The notes below the pieces were generated by a model. That model was not told the DNA's origin. It did not search any database and saw only the letters and a list, made by a program, of their open reading frames with translations. From contig NZ_WQHP01000002.1 of NCBI RefSeq assembly GCF_013035315.1, positions 496,001 to 560,000 on the forward strand: a DNA stretch of 64,000 bases, given 5' to 3'. This document shows positions 18,764 to 28,641 of this stretch, piece by piece. The stretch's first letter is position 1. Each line of letters opens with the position of its first letter. Source of the stretch: Ruegeria arenilitoris. Its GTDB lineage: Bacteria > Pseudomonadota > Alphaproteobacteria > Rhodobacterales > Rhodobacteraceae. The position numbers and the translations under genes were made by a program.

Positions 18764-18817
18764 CCCGTGAAGGGTAGGTCCGGCCGATCCAAAACCAAGC
18801 CATTCGCACAGCCGTTT

Positions 18818-19708
18818 TCACGACAAAAAATCCGATCCAGCGTTTTGTTCAATGATCTCCTGAACCAGCGGGTTGGGAAAACGGCGACGCAGAGTGATGG
18901 CGTAGAAACTTTCCTTGATGCGCGGATGTTCCTTGGCCTCTTTCAACCGACCGGAGTTCAACTCGTCCGTCACAACGATCGGCGCTACCAACGCCAGACC
19001 GATATCCTCGCGCGCCAAAAGGCGCATCATGGCCATATCGTCCACTTCGGCAGCGATTTGAGGACGCACGGAATAGCGGCTGGCCATGGCGTCGAAGGCG
19101 GTGCGCACACTGCTGTCGGTTGTCGGCAGGATGAACGGTTGCTCGGCAAGCAACTCTTGGATCGGCAGGTCAGTTTCCAGCCGTTTTGGCGTTCCGACAA
19201 TGCTGACATCCTGTTCGCCAATATGGTGTGTCTCATACGGTGTCAGGCTGTCATCCGGGGGAGGGCGGTTCATCAGAACCAGGTCCAGGTTCAAAGCCTC
19301 CAAGCCTTCCAGCAACTCGGCCGGACTGCCGGACCGCAGGATCACTTCGACGTCCAAACGGGACAAAATCGGCCTGAGGAAACCAATCTGAAAGTTGCGT
19401 GACAGGGTTGCCAGCGCACCGACACGCAACGCTTTGCGGGTTTGCACAGTGCCCGTCAGCGTTGCCACAAGTTCTTGACCAGTCGAGAATATCGCGTCCG
19501 CATGGTCTAGCGCGATGCGCCCTGCTTCGGTCAGGTGCAACTGGCGACCGCGTCGTTCAAACAACGGGTGACCTAGCCGTTCCTCCAGCTGTTTGATCTG
19601 AACCGACAGCGCGGACTGAGACAGGTTCAACCGCTGCGCAGTGCGCGTCAGGTTGCCGTCATGCGCGACGGCCCAAAAGTACCTCAGATGATGATAATTG
19701 AGCGGCAT
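18818..19708 (-). CDS. LysR-family regulator, probable controller of dabBA
   Basis: 296 residues. The N-terminal winged helix-turn-helix is clear (YFWAVAHDGNLTRTAQRLNLSQSALSVQIKQLEERLGHPLFER), followed by a LysR substrate-binding domain. It is transcribed away from dabB, the usual arrangement for a LysR regulator and its target. The GTTCT-N7-AGAAC repeat at 19711-19727, immediately upstream of its own start, has the spacing of a LysR box. The effector is unknown; by analogy with CbbR-like regulators it could respond to carbon status. Confidence 0.85.
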   Translation of the reverse strand: MPLNYHHLRYFWAVAHDGNLTRTAQRLNLSQSALSVQIKQLEERLGHPLFERRGRQLHLTEAGRIALDHADAIFSTGQELVATLTGTVQTRKALRVGALATLSRNFQIGFLRPILSRLDVEVILRSGSPAELLEGLEALNLDLVLMNRPPPDDSLTPYETHHIGEQDVSIVGTPKRLETDLPIQELLAEQPFILPTTDSSVRTAFDAMASRYSVRPQIAAEVDDMAMMRLLAREDIGLALVAPIVVTDELNSGRLKEAKEHPRIKESFYAITLRRRFPNPLVQEIIEQNAGSDFLS

Positions 19709-19710
19709 TC

Positions 19711-19727
19711 GTTCTTTTTAATAGAAC
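19711..19727. promoter_or_regulatory. Candidate LysR box between the regulator and dabB
   Basis: GTTCT and AGAAC form a perfect inverted repeat around seven bases, giving the T-N11-A layout expected for LysR regulators. It lies two bases upstream of the LysR start codon and 91 bases before dabB, where it could serve autorepression and dab control. Confidence 0.55.
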
Positions 19728-19818
19728 AATAAGTCGCAAACAATGAATTTTTATTGGCAGACTTTCTGTCCTATCTGCGTCCAAAGGCTTTGGCCCAAGA
19801 AACGCAAGGAACCCAAAC

Positions 19819-21369
19819 ATGGCTTATCTCTTTCTACCGCTGATGGGTCCGTTGATCCTGATCGCTGCGGCGTATCTGGCGACGCGGAAACCAGGAAAAT
19901 ACCCCGGCAACATCCCGGCTATCACCGAGGCAGCCGCGTTTGCGGCTTTTGCAGTCTCAGCTCTGGCGGCTGCACTGGTTGTCGTTAACGGATCGGGGAC
20001 CTCGGCGCTGATCGGGGTATTCGGAGTGGGCCTGTCCGTACGTCTGGATGCGGTCAGCGCGATCATGCTGGTTCTGGTCAGCTTCATTGGCTGGGTCGTA
20101 CTGCGCTATTCCAAGACCTACATGGATGGAGAAGACCGCCAGGGTGCTTTTACCGGCTGGATGTCCGCGACCCTTGCTGCAGTCTTGCTGCTGGTGATGT
20201 CCGGCAACCTTGCACAACTGTTCCTCGCATGGACTCTGACGAGCCTGTCGCTGAACAGGCTGCTGCTGTTCTATCCCGAACGCGCAACAGCCCGGCGGGC
20301 AGCGCGTAAGAAAGCCCTTGTCGCCCGGATGAGCGAGGGTGCCCTGGCTGTGGCCATCGTCCTGTTGATTGCCGCATCCGGAACGACCGACATCACAACC
20401 ATCCTGACAACGGCCGAACCGAACTGGCTGACCATGGGTGCGGCCCTGCTGATCGCCATCGCGGCGGTGCTTGCATCAGCGCAGTTCCCACTGCACGGAT
20501 GGCTGACCGAAGTGATGGAGGCCCCTACCCCAGTATCGGCCCTGCTGCATGCGGGTGTAATCAATGCGGGTGGTTTCCTGTTGATCCGGTTCGCGGATGT
20601 GATGCTGCTGGCCCCGGGTGTCATGGCGCTGCTGGTAATGTTGGGTGGTTTTACCGCTCTGTTTGGGGGGCTCGTCATGCTGACCCAGCCTGCGGTGAAG
20701 ACATCTCTGGCCTGGTCGACCATCGCGCAGATGGGTTTCATGGTTATGCAATGCGGCCTGGCTCTGTTCCCGCTCGCGCTGCTGCACATCGTGGCCCACT
20801 CCCTGTACAAGGCGCATGCCTTCCTCAGCGCTGGTGAGGCTGTTCGCAATGTCGCTGCGATCCGCCGGCCGGGTCCGATCGCCGTACCCAGTGCGCGGAA
20901 CGTTCTGCAGGCCTTTGTCACTTCGATCGTGATTTATGGCATCGTCGGCACCTTGGTCGGGTTCGACGGCAAATCGGTTCAGGCGATTGCCCTCGGTGTC
21001 ATCCTGATTTTCGGCGTGGCCTACCTGCTGGCCCAAGGTTTCGCGGACTCAGCCCCGCGTGAGTTGATGCAGCGTACTGTGATCTATGCGCTGGTAACCT
21101 CAGTCAGCTATTTCGCCCTGCAAGTGATCGCTCAGCATCTGACCGCTGGCACACTTCCTGCAACGCCAAGCCCCGGACCCCTGGAATGGGCCCTGATCGT
21201 CCTCGCGCTGATCAGCTTTGGCTGTGTTGCCGTGGCTCAATCGACCTTTCCACTCTGGGCCTCGCATCCGGCCGCCGCAGGCCTGCGCGTCCACCTCACA
21301 AACGGCCTTTATGCCAATGCCATCTTCGACAAGCTTCTGGACGGTTGGTCCAAGCGGTCCGCAGCCTGA
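19819..21369 (+). CDS. dabB: DabB, membrane subunit of the DabAB inorganic-carbon accumulation complex
   Basis: 516 residues, almost entirely transmembrane helices. It belongs to the NuoL/MrpA-like proton-conducting family: the FPLHGWLTEVMEAPTPVSALLHAGVINAGGFLL block is the signature of this group, and the conserved HIVAHSLYKAHAFL helix is present. Paired directly with a DUF2309 (DabA) gene 13 bases downstream, it fits DabB, which is thought to couple cation flow to vectorial CO2 hydration by DabA. A complex I subunit is unlikely because no nuo genes are nearby. Confidence 0.88.
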   Translation: MAYLFLPLMGPLILIAAAYLATRKPGKYPGNIPAITEAAAFAAFAVSALAAALVVVNGSGTSALIGVFGVGLSVRLDAVSAIMLVLVSFIGWVVLRYSKTYMDGEDRQGAFTGWMSATLAAVLLLVMSGNLAQLFLAWTLTSLSLNRLLLFYPERATARRAARKKALVARMSEGALAVAIVLLIAASGTTDITTILTTAEPNWLTMGAALLIAIAAVLASAQFPLHGWLTEVMEAPTPVSALLHAGVINAGGFLLIRFADVMLLAPGVMALLVMLGGFTALFGGLVMLTQPAVKTSLAWSTIAQMGFMVMQCGLALFPLALLHIVAHSLYKAHAFLSAGEAVRNVAAIRRPGPIAVPSARNVLQAFVTSIVIYGIVGTLVGFDGKSVQAIALGVILIFGVAYLLAQGFADSAPRELMQRTVIYALVTSVSYFALQVIAQHLTAGTLPATPSPGPLEWALIVLALISFGCVAVAQSTFPLWASHPAAAGLRVHLTNGLYANAIFDKLLDGWSKRSAA

Positions 21370-21382
21370 GAGGAATACAAAG

Positions 21383-23791
21383 ATGTTTGCGAAACTTGAA
21401 ACCTACTCCGCCCCGCTGCTGGAACTTGTCACCGAAGCCAATCTGGCGGCCAAGGCCGTTCCACCGCTGTTCCCGCTGTCGGCAAGCGTCGCTGTTAACC
21501 CGTTTCTGGGCCAGACCAGCGAACCTCTTGCTGTGACCGCAGCCCGCCTGGCGCGCGTTGGCGGTGAACGGATCACGCCGACACGGGCGCATTGGGCCGC
21601 CAGGATCAACGCGGGCGAAATCACCGAAGCGGACCTGATCGATGCCGTATCAGCGTCGAACGAACCCTTCAACCAGCCGACTTTGCAAGACATAAAGGAT
21701 GCGCTGAACACCGACACGTCAGAGCCTCAAGCTCTGCCGACAGTCGCAGAACTTGCCGCAGATGTATCCGGGATCGACTGGCCCGGTCTAATTGACGACC
21801 GGATCGGCGTTTGGGCCGCTGGTCATTTCGATCAGGGTCAGGCGTTGTGGCAACAAGCCAATGCAGGTGGCGCATTCCAATCCTGGCGTGACTTTGCCTC
21901 GCGCGATCTGACGCCCGAGATTCATGGCCTGAAAGGGTTCTGCGCCTTTGTCGCAGAGACCAACCGTTCGCACTGGCGCGCCGTCGGTCGCGCCTCGGAG
22001 CGGCTGACCGTTGACACCGATGCGGCTTCTACCGCCTTTCACCGCTGGCTGATGACGTTGGGCGGGTGGGCGCAATACGGTCGTTACCACCTTTGGCAAG
22101 CCGAGTTGAACGGCACAGAAGACAGCACCGCAACCGAGCTTTTAGCCGTGCGGATGGTCTTCGACGAGGCGCTGTTCGACCTGTACGAAGACCAGATCGC
22201 AGCGCGGTGGGCCGAGGTTGTCGAGGCGCACAGGGCACCCGTGACCCCATCCAAGGACTTCGTGATTGATGCGATCCTTCAAGATGCAGGTGAACGGGCG
22301 CAACAGCGGGTTCTGGCTGACAAATTGGGTCAGGGCGAACCCCGGACAGTGAATGGGCGCCCGGACATACAGGCAGCGTTCTGCATAGACGTCCGGTCCG
22401 AAGTGTTCCGCCGGGCGCTGGAAGCGCAGGATGCCAATATCGAAACCATAGGCTTTGCCGGTTTCTTCGGTCTGGCCAGCGCGCACAAGGCTGCAGGTTC
22501 TGACGTGACCGAAATGCGGGGTCCTGTGCTGCTGCAGGCAGGTGTGACTTCGCAAGCCAATGAACCCGTAAAGGCCGATCTGGATCGTCGATACACAGCG
22601 CGGGCAAAGCGCGCATGGGGTCGGTTCAAACTGGCCGCGGTTTCATCCTTTGCCTTTGTCGAGGCGACCGGGCCACTCTATGCGGGCAAGCTGGTCAAGG
22701 ACTCTCTGAGTCTGAGCCACAACAACAAGGCCGATCCCGCCCCAAAGCTGGACCCTGCAATTGACCTTGAGGCACGCGTGGGCATGGCGAAATCGGTGTT
22801 GTCGGCGATGTCGTTGACCGACAACTTTGCCGAGATCGTAATGCTGACCGGCCACGGGGCACACGTCACCAACAACCCGCACGAAAGCGCGCTGCAATGC
22901 GGGGCTTGCGGCGGCTATGCAGGCGACGTGAACGCGCGCCTTCTGGCCGGGCTGTTGAATGATCGTGAAGTTCATGACGCCCTGCGAGACGCAGGCATCG
23001 ACATCCCGTCGGATACGGTTTTCCTGCCTGCACTGCACCATACGACCACAGATGAGGTCACGCTGTACGACCAGGACTTGCCGATGGGCATGTCGACCCC
23101 GGGCGTTGCTCAGCTGCGCAAACACCTGGATGCGGCGGGCAGCCTTGCGCGCGCGGAACGGATGCAGCGTTTGCCGCGCGCGGCGGATGCGACAAACGTG
23201 CTGCGTCGTGCGCGCGACTGGGCCGAGACCCGCCCCGAATGGGGTCTGGCCGGCTGCCGCGCCTTTGTTGCCGCTCCGCGCGGTCGCACGGATGGATCAG
23301 ACCTGTCCGGGCAGGCTTTCCTGCACAACTACGATTGGCGGCGCGATTCTGAGTTCGGCGTTCTCGAGTTGATCATGACCGCTCCGGTCGTGGTCGCCAG
23401 CTGGATCAGCCTGCAGTACTACGGCTCGACCGTTGCACCAAACCTGTTCGGCGGCGGCAACAAGCTTTTGCACAACGTGGTCGGGGGCATCGGTGTGCTG
23501 GAAGGCAACAATGGCGCGCCGCGCGCGGGTCTACCTTGGCAGTCTGTCCATGACGGCAACGCTTTCCAACACGATCCGCTGCGCTTGTCCGTGATTATCG
23601 AAGCCCCACGCGACGCCATGTCCGACATCCTGTCCCGGCATCCTGGAGTTCGCGAGCTGTTCGACAATGGCTGGCTCCACCTGATCACAATGGACGACGA
23701 AGGTAAGCTAGCCTGGCGTTACAACGGAGATCTGAAGTGGGTCCGTTTCAATGATCGGACCGACAACGCGCAAGCCATCGCTGCGGAATAA
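21383..23791 (+). CDS. dabA: DabA, beta-carbonic-anhydrase-like subunit of the DabAB carbon pump (DUF2309)
   Basis: 802 residues from ATG 21383. The four predicted zinc-site residues have the same spacing as in Halothiobacillus DabA: Cys334 and Asp336 in FCIDVRSE, His491 in TGHGAH and Cys506 in LQCGACGG. The family converts CO2 to bicarbonate on the cytoplasmic face and needs DabB for energy coupling. A terminator-like hairpin follows the stop. Start choice: the ATG lies 13 bases after the dabB stop with GAGAGG upstream; an in-frame extension into dabB is not needed. Confidence 0.92.
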   Translation: MFAKLETYSAPLLELVTEANLAAKAVPPLFPLSASVAVNPFLGQTSEPLAVTAARLARVGGERITPTRAHWAARINAGEITEADLIDAVSASNEPFNQPTLQDIKDALNTDTSEPQALPTVAELAADVSGIDWPGLIDDRIGVWAAGHFDQGQALWQQANAGGAFQSWRDFASRDLTPEIHGLKGFCAFVAETNRSHWRAVGRASERLTVDTDAASTAFHRWLMTLGGWAQYGRYHLWQAELNGTEDSTATELLAVRMVFDEALFDLYEDQIAARWAEVVEAHRAPVTPSKDFVIDAILQDAGERAQQRVLADKLGQGEPRTVNGRPDIQAAFCIDVRSEVFRRALEAQDANIETIGFAGFFGLASAHKAAGSDVTEMRGPVLLQAGVTSQANEPVKADLDRRYTARAKRAWGRFKLAAVSSFAFVEATGPLYAGKLVKDSLSLSHNNKADPAPKLDPAIDLEARVGMAKSVLSAMSLTDNFAEIVMLTGHGAHVTNNPHESALQCGACGGYAGDVNARLLAGLLNDREVHDALRDAGIDIPSDTVFLPALHHTTTDEVTLYDQDLPMGMSTPGVAQLRKHLDAAGSLARAERMQRLPRAADATNVLRRARDWAETRPEWGLAGCRAFVAAPRGRTDGSDLSGQAFLHNYDWRRDSEFGVLELIMTAPVVVASWISLQYYGSTVAPNLFGGGNKLLHNVVGGIGVLEGNNGAPRAGLPWQSVHDGNAFQHDPLRLSVIIEAPRDAMSDILSRHPGVRELFDNGWLHLITMDDEGKLAWRYNGDLKWVRFNDRTDNAQAIAAE

Positions 23792-23812
23792 ATTCCGCAC
23801 CGAATTCAACAA

Positions 23813-23843
23813 CGGGTGCCATGCTTGATCGGCATGGCACCCG
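23813..23843 (+). terminator. Terminator-like hairpin after dabA
   Basis: A perfect 12-bp stem (CGGGTGCCATGC with its complement) around a seven-base loop begins 22 bases after the dabA stop. A weak T-tract (TTCGTTTT) follows a few bases later. It separates dabBA from the convergent ABC transporter operon. Confidence 0.75.
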
Positions 23844-24022
23844 CAATTCGTTTTGCCAGTCATCAAACAGCTGGAGACTCCGACAGAAACACAGCCTTTG
23901 TCCGCAACACGCTACCCAATCCCAAAATGCACTCGCCCAGCATAAAACCCGTCGCCAGCGCCTTTGTTAGCGATCCGGAGATGTGTCCCCTGATAGTGTT
24001 AAGCCCGTGCTTCAATGAGCCG

Positions 24023-24754
24023 TCAGAGTACGCGGGACAGGAAGGCTTTGGTGCGCGCCTCGCGGGGTTCGGCAAAAAGAACCTCGGGCGGGCCTTGTTC
24101 CAGAATACGGCCAGCATCCAGGAAACAAACCTTGTCCGCCAGTTCACGTGCAAAGCCCATCTCGTGTGTTGCCAGCACCATGGTCATGCCCTGTTGACGC
24201 AGGTCGCGCAGCACATCCAGCACCTCGCCCACCAGTTCAGGGTCTAACGCGCTGGTGATTTCATCGAACAGCATAATTTGAGGTTCCATCGCCAGAGCGC
24301 GGATGATCGCCACCCGCTGCTGCTGGCCGCCTGATAGCTGATCGGGGTAGTGCTCCATCCGTTCGCCTAGGCCAAAGCGAGTGAACAACTCAGTGACCCG
24401 CGGCCTCAGATCGTCCCTGCTCAGACCGCGCACTCGGCGGGGGGCAAGCATGACATTCTCGACCGCCGTCATATGGGGAAATAGATTGTAGCTTTGGAAC
24501 ACGATGCCAATTTGCCGGCGCACCGGCTGAGGGTCCAGACCGGGTTCAGAGATGTCCTTGCCATCCAGCCAGATTGTCCCGTCATCAATCGGCTCAAGCA
24601 GGTTCATGCAGCGCAAAAGCGTGGACTTGCCCGAACCTGACGCGCCGATCAGGCACACCATCTCACCCTCGGCCACATCAAGGTCAATGCCTTTGCAGAC
24701 GTCGTGATCGTCGAACCGCTTGCGCACGCCGCGCAACGAAAGCTTTGCCGTCAT
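24023..24754 (-). CDS. Polar amino acid ABC transporter, ATP-binding subunit
   Basis: 243 residues. Walker [10 protein letters not shown], the ABC signature [15 protein letters not shown], Walker [13 protein letters not shown] and the switch histidine in [11 protein letters not shown] are all present; the [16 protein letters not shown] stretch is typical of the GlnQ/HisP class. I chose ATG 24754 (MTAKLSL), which overlaps the permease stop; a much longer open frame upstream is only read-through of the permease region. It is the last gene of the SBP-permease-ATPase operon. Confidence 0.92.
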   Translation of the reverse strand: MTAKLSLRGVRKRFDDHDVCKGIDLDVAEGEMVCLIGASGSGKSTLLRCMNLLEPIDDGTIWLDGKDISEPGLDPQPVRRQIGIVFQSYNLFPHMTAVENVMLAPRRVRGLSRDDLRPRVTELFTRFGLGERMEHYPDQLSGGQQQRVAIIRALAMEPQIMLFDEITSALDPELVGEVLDVLRDLRQQGMTMVLATHEMGFARELADKVCFLDAGRILEQGPPEVLFAEPREARTKAFLSRVL

Positions 24755-25611
24755 GTGCGCGCCTTGTTTTGCTTGTTCATGAGGTAGTCTGCGTATCGCG
24801 TGGCCGGAATGGTCAAGATCAGGAAAATCAACGCCGCACCCACATATGGCGTGAAATTGGCATAGAGAGATTTGTAAACGCCTGCCTGGCGGAAAACCTC
24901 GACCGGGCCAATAAAGGACAGAAGGGCCACGTCCTTCTGTAAGGCGATGAACAGGTTCATATTGGCCGGAACAACGTTCCGAATGGCCTGCGGCAGAACC
25001 ACATACCGCATGGTGTCCCGATCGTTTAGCCCCAAAGAAGCGGCTGCCGATCTTTGCGATTTGTGAATCGAGTCGATACCCGAGCGGATCACCTCGGCCA
25101 CATAAGCCGAATACACCAAAACCAGCGCCAAAGTGCCCCAAATGTATGGGCTGTTCCACGGTCGTGGAAGTCCCAAACCGGGGATACCAAAGCCGATGAT
25201 GTAGATAACCAAAACCACGGGAAGGCCACGAAAAACGTCCGTGTATGCTATTCCAAACAATCTCAGAGGAAACAGCGCCGGCGCGCGGGTGTCGCGGCAC
25301 AGAGCGATGGCCAGCCCCATGATCGCGATCAAGGGAGCCGACCAGGCAAAGATCATCACGTTCAGCAGAAACGCCTCAAGCAGTCCGGGAAAGGTCGCGA
25401 CAAAGACTTTGCCGTTGAAAAAGGCGCGCTGAACGGCGTCCCAACCAGGGGCAAGCGGGACGAGCACAATCAGTGCCAACACCACACTGACCGTCGAGAT
25501 CAGTGCGATGCGGTTCGAGCGTCGCCGGACTCCGGCCTCGTATAGCTCTCGGCGCGTAGGCACCGAGGCCACGTGTTCAACGGGCCTGTCTTGCACCGGC
25601 GATTTGTCCAT
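24751..25611 (-). CDS. Polar amino acid ABC transporter, permease subunit
   Basis: 286 residues with a cytoplasmic N-terminal tail of about 35 residues, then about five to six membrane helices. The EAA loop ([29 protein letters not shown]) is of the HisM/GlnP type. Only one permease gene is present, so it probably works as a homodimer. It starts one base after the binding-protein stop and overlaps the ATPase gene by four bases. Confidence 0.9.
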   Translation of the reverse strand: MDKSPVQDRPVEHVASVPTRRELYEAGVRRRSNRIALISTVSVVLALIVLVPLAPGWDAVQRAFFNGKVFVATFPGLLEAFLLNVMIFAWSAPLIAIMGLAIALCRDTRAPALFPLRLFGIAYTDVFRGLPVVLVIYIIGFGIPGLGLPRPWNSPYIWGTLALVLVYSAYVAEVIRSGIDSIHKSQRSAAASLGLNDRDTMRYVVLPQAIRNVVPANMNLFIALQKDVALLSFIGPVEVFRQAGVYKSLYANFTPYVGAALIFLILTIPATRYADYLMNKQNKART

Positions 25612-26436
25612 TTACTTGATGACCGGAACGCCGGTTGCCTCAGACAGCCACTGCGCTTCAATGGCGGCCAGCTCACCGCTTTCGGTCAGCTCTGTGATGG
25701 CAGCGTCCACGCATTCCTTCAGCGGATTGCCCTGCTCCATCAACAGGCCGAACTGGTCCGGGCTTTCCGATTGCTCAGGTGGGAACTGGCCCAGCAGCGT
25801 GCCGCCTTCGACAACAACCGCCGACAGATAGAGCGCGGTCGGCAGATCGTAGATCGCCGCATCGATCTGACCGGCCATGATGGCGGCGTTCACGTCGGCG
25901 TTGTCATTGTACAAAAGCGGCTCATCCGTTGGCTGGATGATGTCTTTCAGCATCGGGATTGCCGTGGTCGTGGCCACGCCGCCCCATTTCAGACCCTTAA
26001 GACTGTCCAGCGTCGCCTCTGCACCGCCGTCGACCACATTCTGCGTGGTCAGAACCGCCATGGCAGATGTGTAATACGGCAGGCTGAAATCGACCATTTC
26101 TTCTCGTTCTGGGGTGATCGAGTATTGCTGCATGTTAAAGTCAAAGTTTTTCGCGCCGGGCTGGATCGCCTCATCAAAGCTTGTGCGCACCCATGTGACG
26201 TTGTCCTGGCTGAAACCCATTTTATCAGCGATCGCGTATGCGACCGCGGCTTCGAACCCTTCGCCGCTTTCGGGGGCGTCATTCATGACCCATGGGTAAT
26301 AGGCCGGGTTCCCCGTGGCGATTGTCAATGTGCCGTCAGTCAGTGTCTTACCCGCAGCACAGGTTCCGTCACCGGCGGCAAGCACCGAGGTTGTCGACAA
26401 CGTCAAGGCCAGAGCCGTACCAGCAATCAGTTTCAT
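25612..26436 (-). CDS. Amino acid ABC transporter, periplasmic binding protein
   Basis: 274 residues with a signal peptide (MKLIAGTALALTLSTTSVLAAG). The mature part is a family 3 solute-binding protein: GFEAAVAYAIADKMGF, then SITPEREEMVDFSLPYYTSAMAVL, then the DAAIYDLPTAL and PLKECVDAAITEL elements. Two Cys residues near the N and C ends could form a disulphide. It leads the operon. The exact ligand cannot be read from the sequence. Confidence 0.9.
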   Translation of the reverse strand: MKLIAGTALALTLSTTSVLAAGDGTCAAGKTLTDGTLTIATGNPAYYPWVMNDAPESGEGFEAAVAYAIADKMGFSQDNVTWVRTSFDEAIQPGAKNFDFNMQQYSITPEREEMVDFSLPYYTSAMAVLTTQNVVDGGAEATLDSLKGLKWGGVATTTAIPMLKDIIQPTDEPLLYNDNADVNAAIMAGQIDAAIYDLPTALYLSAVVVEGGTLLGQFPPEQSESPDQFGLLMEQGNPLKECVDAAITELTESGELAAIEAQWLSEATGVPVIK

Positions 26437-26671
26437 CCAATCGTCTCCCTGTTTTTCAATCGCCCACAGGTTCTTATGAGCACGAGGAATTGTCTAGGCC
26501 AACGTGGTCAAGCGAACAAGTCGAGAAAACTCAAATTGCGACAATTGCCCACCGATGAACTGAGCAGACTGCGACGTAAAAGCTGTTTTCTTCGAGGGTG
26601 TTAAGTTAGTCTTCACGGATTGGAGATACCCATCCTCCGGACCCGGACCAAAGCAAGATTTGGCCGATTTT

Positions 26672-27337
26672 TCAAAACCGCTGACCTACGTAAATGTAGA
26701 GCTGATCATCCCCTTTGTTGTTCCGGGCCCAATCTACGGAAAAATCAATCGGGAACTTCTTGGAGACGCGATACCGCCCGCCAACACCATAGGCGGAATG
26801 AGTGCCGCCGGAGGACAAGTTCGAAAAACTATCGCCGGTTTGGCCAACACCGGCAAAAACCGCGGCACCAAATCGACGCCAGATCTGACGGCGGTACTCA
26901 ACCTGCAGCGAGGCCGAGCGCAAATCCAGAAACTGGGTGACCGGGAACCCACGGGGCATCAGTGCCCCCAAGCGAACACTGGTCAATAAACGGAGTGTCC
27001 GCACTGGCGGCACAGGTCGAGGCGCGGGCTGCGATGACCTCCTTGGGGACCGGGTTAAAGTAATTGGTGAAATTCACAAAAGCTTTGGAATGGTCACCCG
27101 TTATCCCTTCGAGAGTGAAATTATGTGAAGCCTCGACCTTAGGGTTGAAACTCTCTGTCGGATACAAGGTGTCATCTCGCGTGCCCCAATGTACCACTAA
27201 AACCGGCGAAACGATCCGTTCCCAAACCCGACCGATGTGTCTTCTTGCAGGGCATCGAACGGTTCAAGGCTGGGTCCTATCGTCGTTGACCCCGCCGAGA
27301 CCGAGTCAGAAAATCCAAAAAATATGATTGTTGTCAT
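26672..27337 (-). pseudogene. Decayed BamA/D15-type surface antigen gene
   Basis: The C-terminal beta-barrel end is intact in one frame (SLQVEYRRQIWRRFGAAVF, then DFSVDWARNNKGD, ending with the terminal Phe of GQRF). The upstream part (RDDTLYPTESF, FTLEGITGD, KEVIAARAST, IDQCSLGGTDA) lies in another frame; the shift falls at a run of four G on the plus strand at 26953-26956, where one fewer base would restore the reading. Further upstream, a secretory start (MTTIIFFGFSDSVSAG) runs into a stop after GNGSF, and much of the expected barrel is missing, so there is also an internal deletion. It lies just behind the MFS gene on the same strand. Confidence 0.75.
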
Positions 27338-27384
27338 TGCGATGACCGCGCGCAAGACAAGAACTCCGGCGAAAGCTAAACAGG

Positions 27385-28578
27385 TCAAACAGCGTCAGAA
27401 AAGCCGGTTTCTGCCATTCTACGCGCCCGCATCCAAATATGCAGAAAAATCCCGGCCAAATAGAAGACGGCAACACTCAACAGAACGCCTTGCAAGTCTG
27501 CGCGCGCAAGTATGAACAACAGGATCGGAGTGCCCAAAAGGTTCCCGATGTTTCCCATTTGGGCCATCGCTCCGTTCGCCATCGCGCGGTCGGCCAGAGT
27601 GGTGTTCAATTGCGGGATGGCAACAAAGCTTGCTCCTTGGACCAGCCCCAGAACTGCGAAAAGCGCCACGCTTAGGACGGGCACTGGTCCACCCAGAAAC
27701 ACGCCTGCAATCACTGCGATTGCCAGGGCAAAGCCGACGATAACAACACTCACCCCGGTCAATCGGGTCAGCAAAAGCGGAACGAAAACAAGGGAAACCA
27801 GAATACTGACCAAAGGCATTAGTCCCGCGACCATCGCCCGAACATCCTGAGGCAACAGAGCAGGTAGTAACGCCAGCAGTGACACAAAGGTCAGCGTGTA
27901 ACAAAGCCAACCCAAACCCGGCGCGGCAATCCGGGGGGACCGGTAGGCAGCTATGTGTTTGACAAGAAATGATTTAATGCCGTCACTATCAGGCTCAGAA
28001 AGACGTGGGGCGCTCGGCAAAACCATGGCGAGGCAAAGACCCAGTGCAACCATGGCACCCCCGTGAAGAACGAACAATGCACCAAGCCCGTGCGCCGCGA
28101 CAAACGGAGTCCCGAGCCAGGAGACCAAGGCAAAGGCAACGCCGAAGAATGTACTCCAGAGTGCAAGGGCAAAGTTTCGGAGCCGGTCTGGGCTAATTTC
28201 AGCGATCAAAGTGGGCGCAGCAACTACAATGGCCAGATGGGATACACCCTCCAACAGCCTGCTGAACAACATCGTCGAAAACACTGGCATCTCGGCCTGC
28301 CAGACGGAAAGACTTCCGCCAAGAAGCAGTGCCAGAACCAGAACCGGTTTGCAGCCAAAACGGTTTACGACGACGCCCGCCGACATTCCTGCGACGGCGC
28401 CAATGGCACTTATAAAGGTCAGCACCCAGCCTATATGTGGCCCCGCCCCCGCATATTGCTGGCGAAACAGATCAAACGGAACAGCGATTTTGGCGAACTG
28501 CGCTGCTGCGGCAAGCCCAGCCAGCCAAAGCAGTAAGATCAAAAAGAGAGCGCGGGGTGTTGCAACAGACATACCCAA
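27385..28578 (-). CDS. MFS transporter
   Basis: 397 residues with about twelve hydrophobic segments. Typical MFS features include the loop after helix 2 (VVNRFGCKPVLVLALLLGG) and repeated Gly/Ala-rich helices. It looks like a drug or metabolite exporter of the CynX/NimT-like or Bcr-like kind, but substrate cannot be assigned. It is on the same strand as the XRE regulator 63 bases upstream and may be its target; the decayed surface-antigen gene follows it. Confidence 0.82.
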   Translation of the reverse strand: MGMSVATPRALFLILLLWLAGLAAAAQFAKIAVPFDLFRQQYAGAGPHIGWVLTFISAIGAVAGMSAGVVVNRFGCKPVLVLALLLGGSLSVWQAEMPVFSTMLFSRLLEGVSHLAIVVAAPTLIAEISPDRLRNFALALWSTFFGVAFALVSWLGTPFVAAHGLGALFVLHGGAMVALGLCLAMVLPSAPRLSEPDSDGIKSFLVKHIAAYRSPRIAAPGLGWLCYTLTFVSLLALLPALLPQDVRAMVAGLMPLVSILVSLVFVPLLLTRLTGVSVVIVGFALAIAVIAGVFLGGPVPVLSVALFAVLGLVQGASFVAIPQLNTTLADRAMANGAMAQMGNIGNLLGTPILLFILARADLQGVLLSVAVFYLAGIFLHIWMRARRMAETGFSDAV

Positions 28579-28641
28579 CCGATACGCGCATCACCCCGTC
28601 GATGACCACGCCTAAATTATGCGCGAGGACGGTTCCTGATC

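Noticed and set aside
20476-21036. Antisense open frame over dabB
   Set aside because: Hydrophilic, repetitive mirror of a membrane protein gene; no support.
24023-25300. A 425-residue reading of the ABC ATPase gene with a long N-terminal extension
   Set aside because: The extra part is the permease gene read in another frame; the ATPase begins naturally at MTAKLSL (24754).
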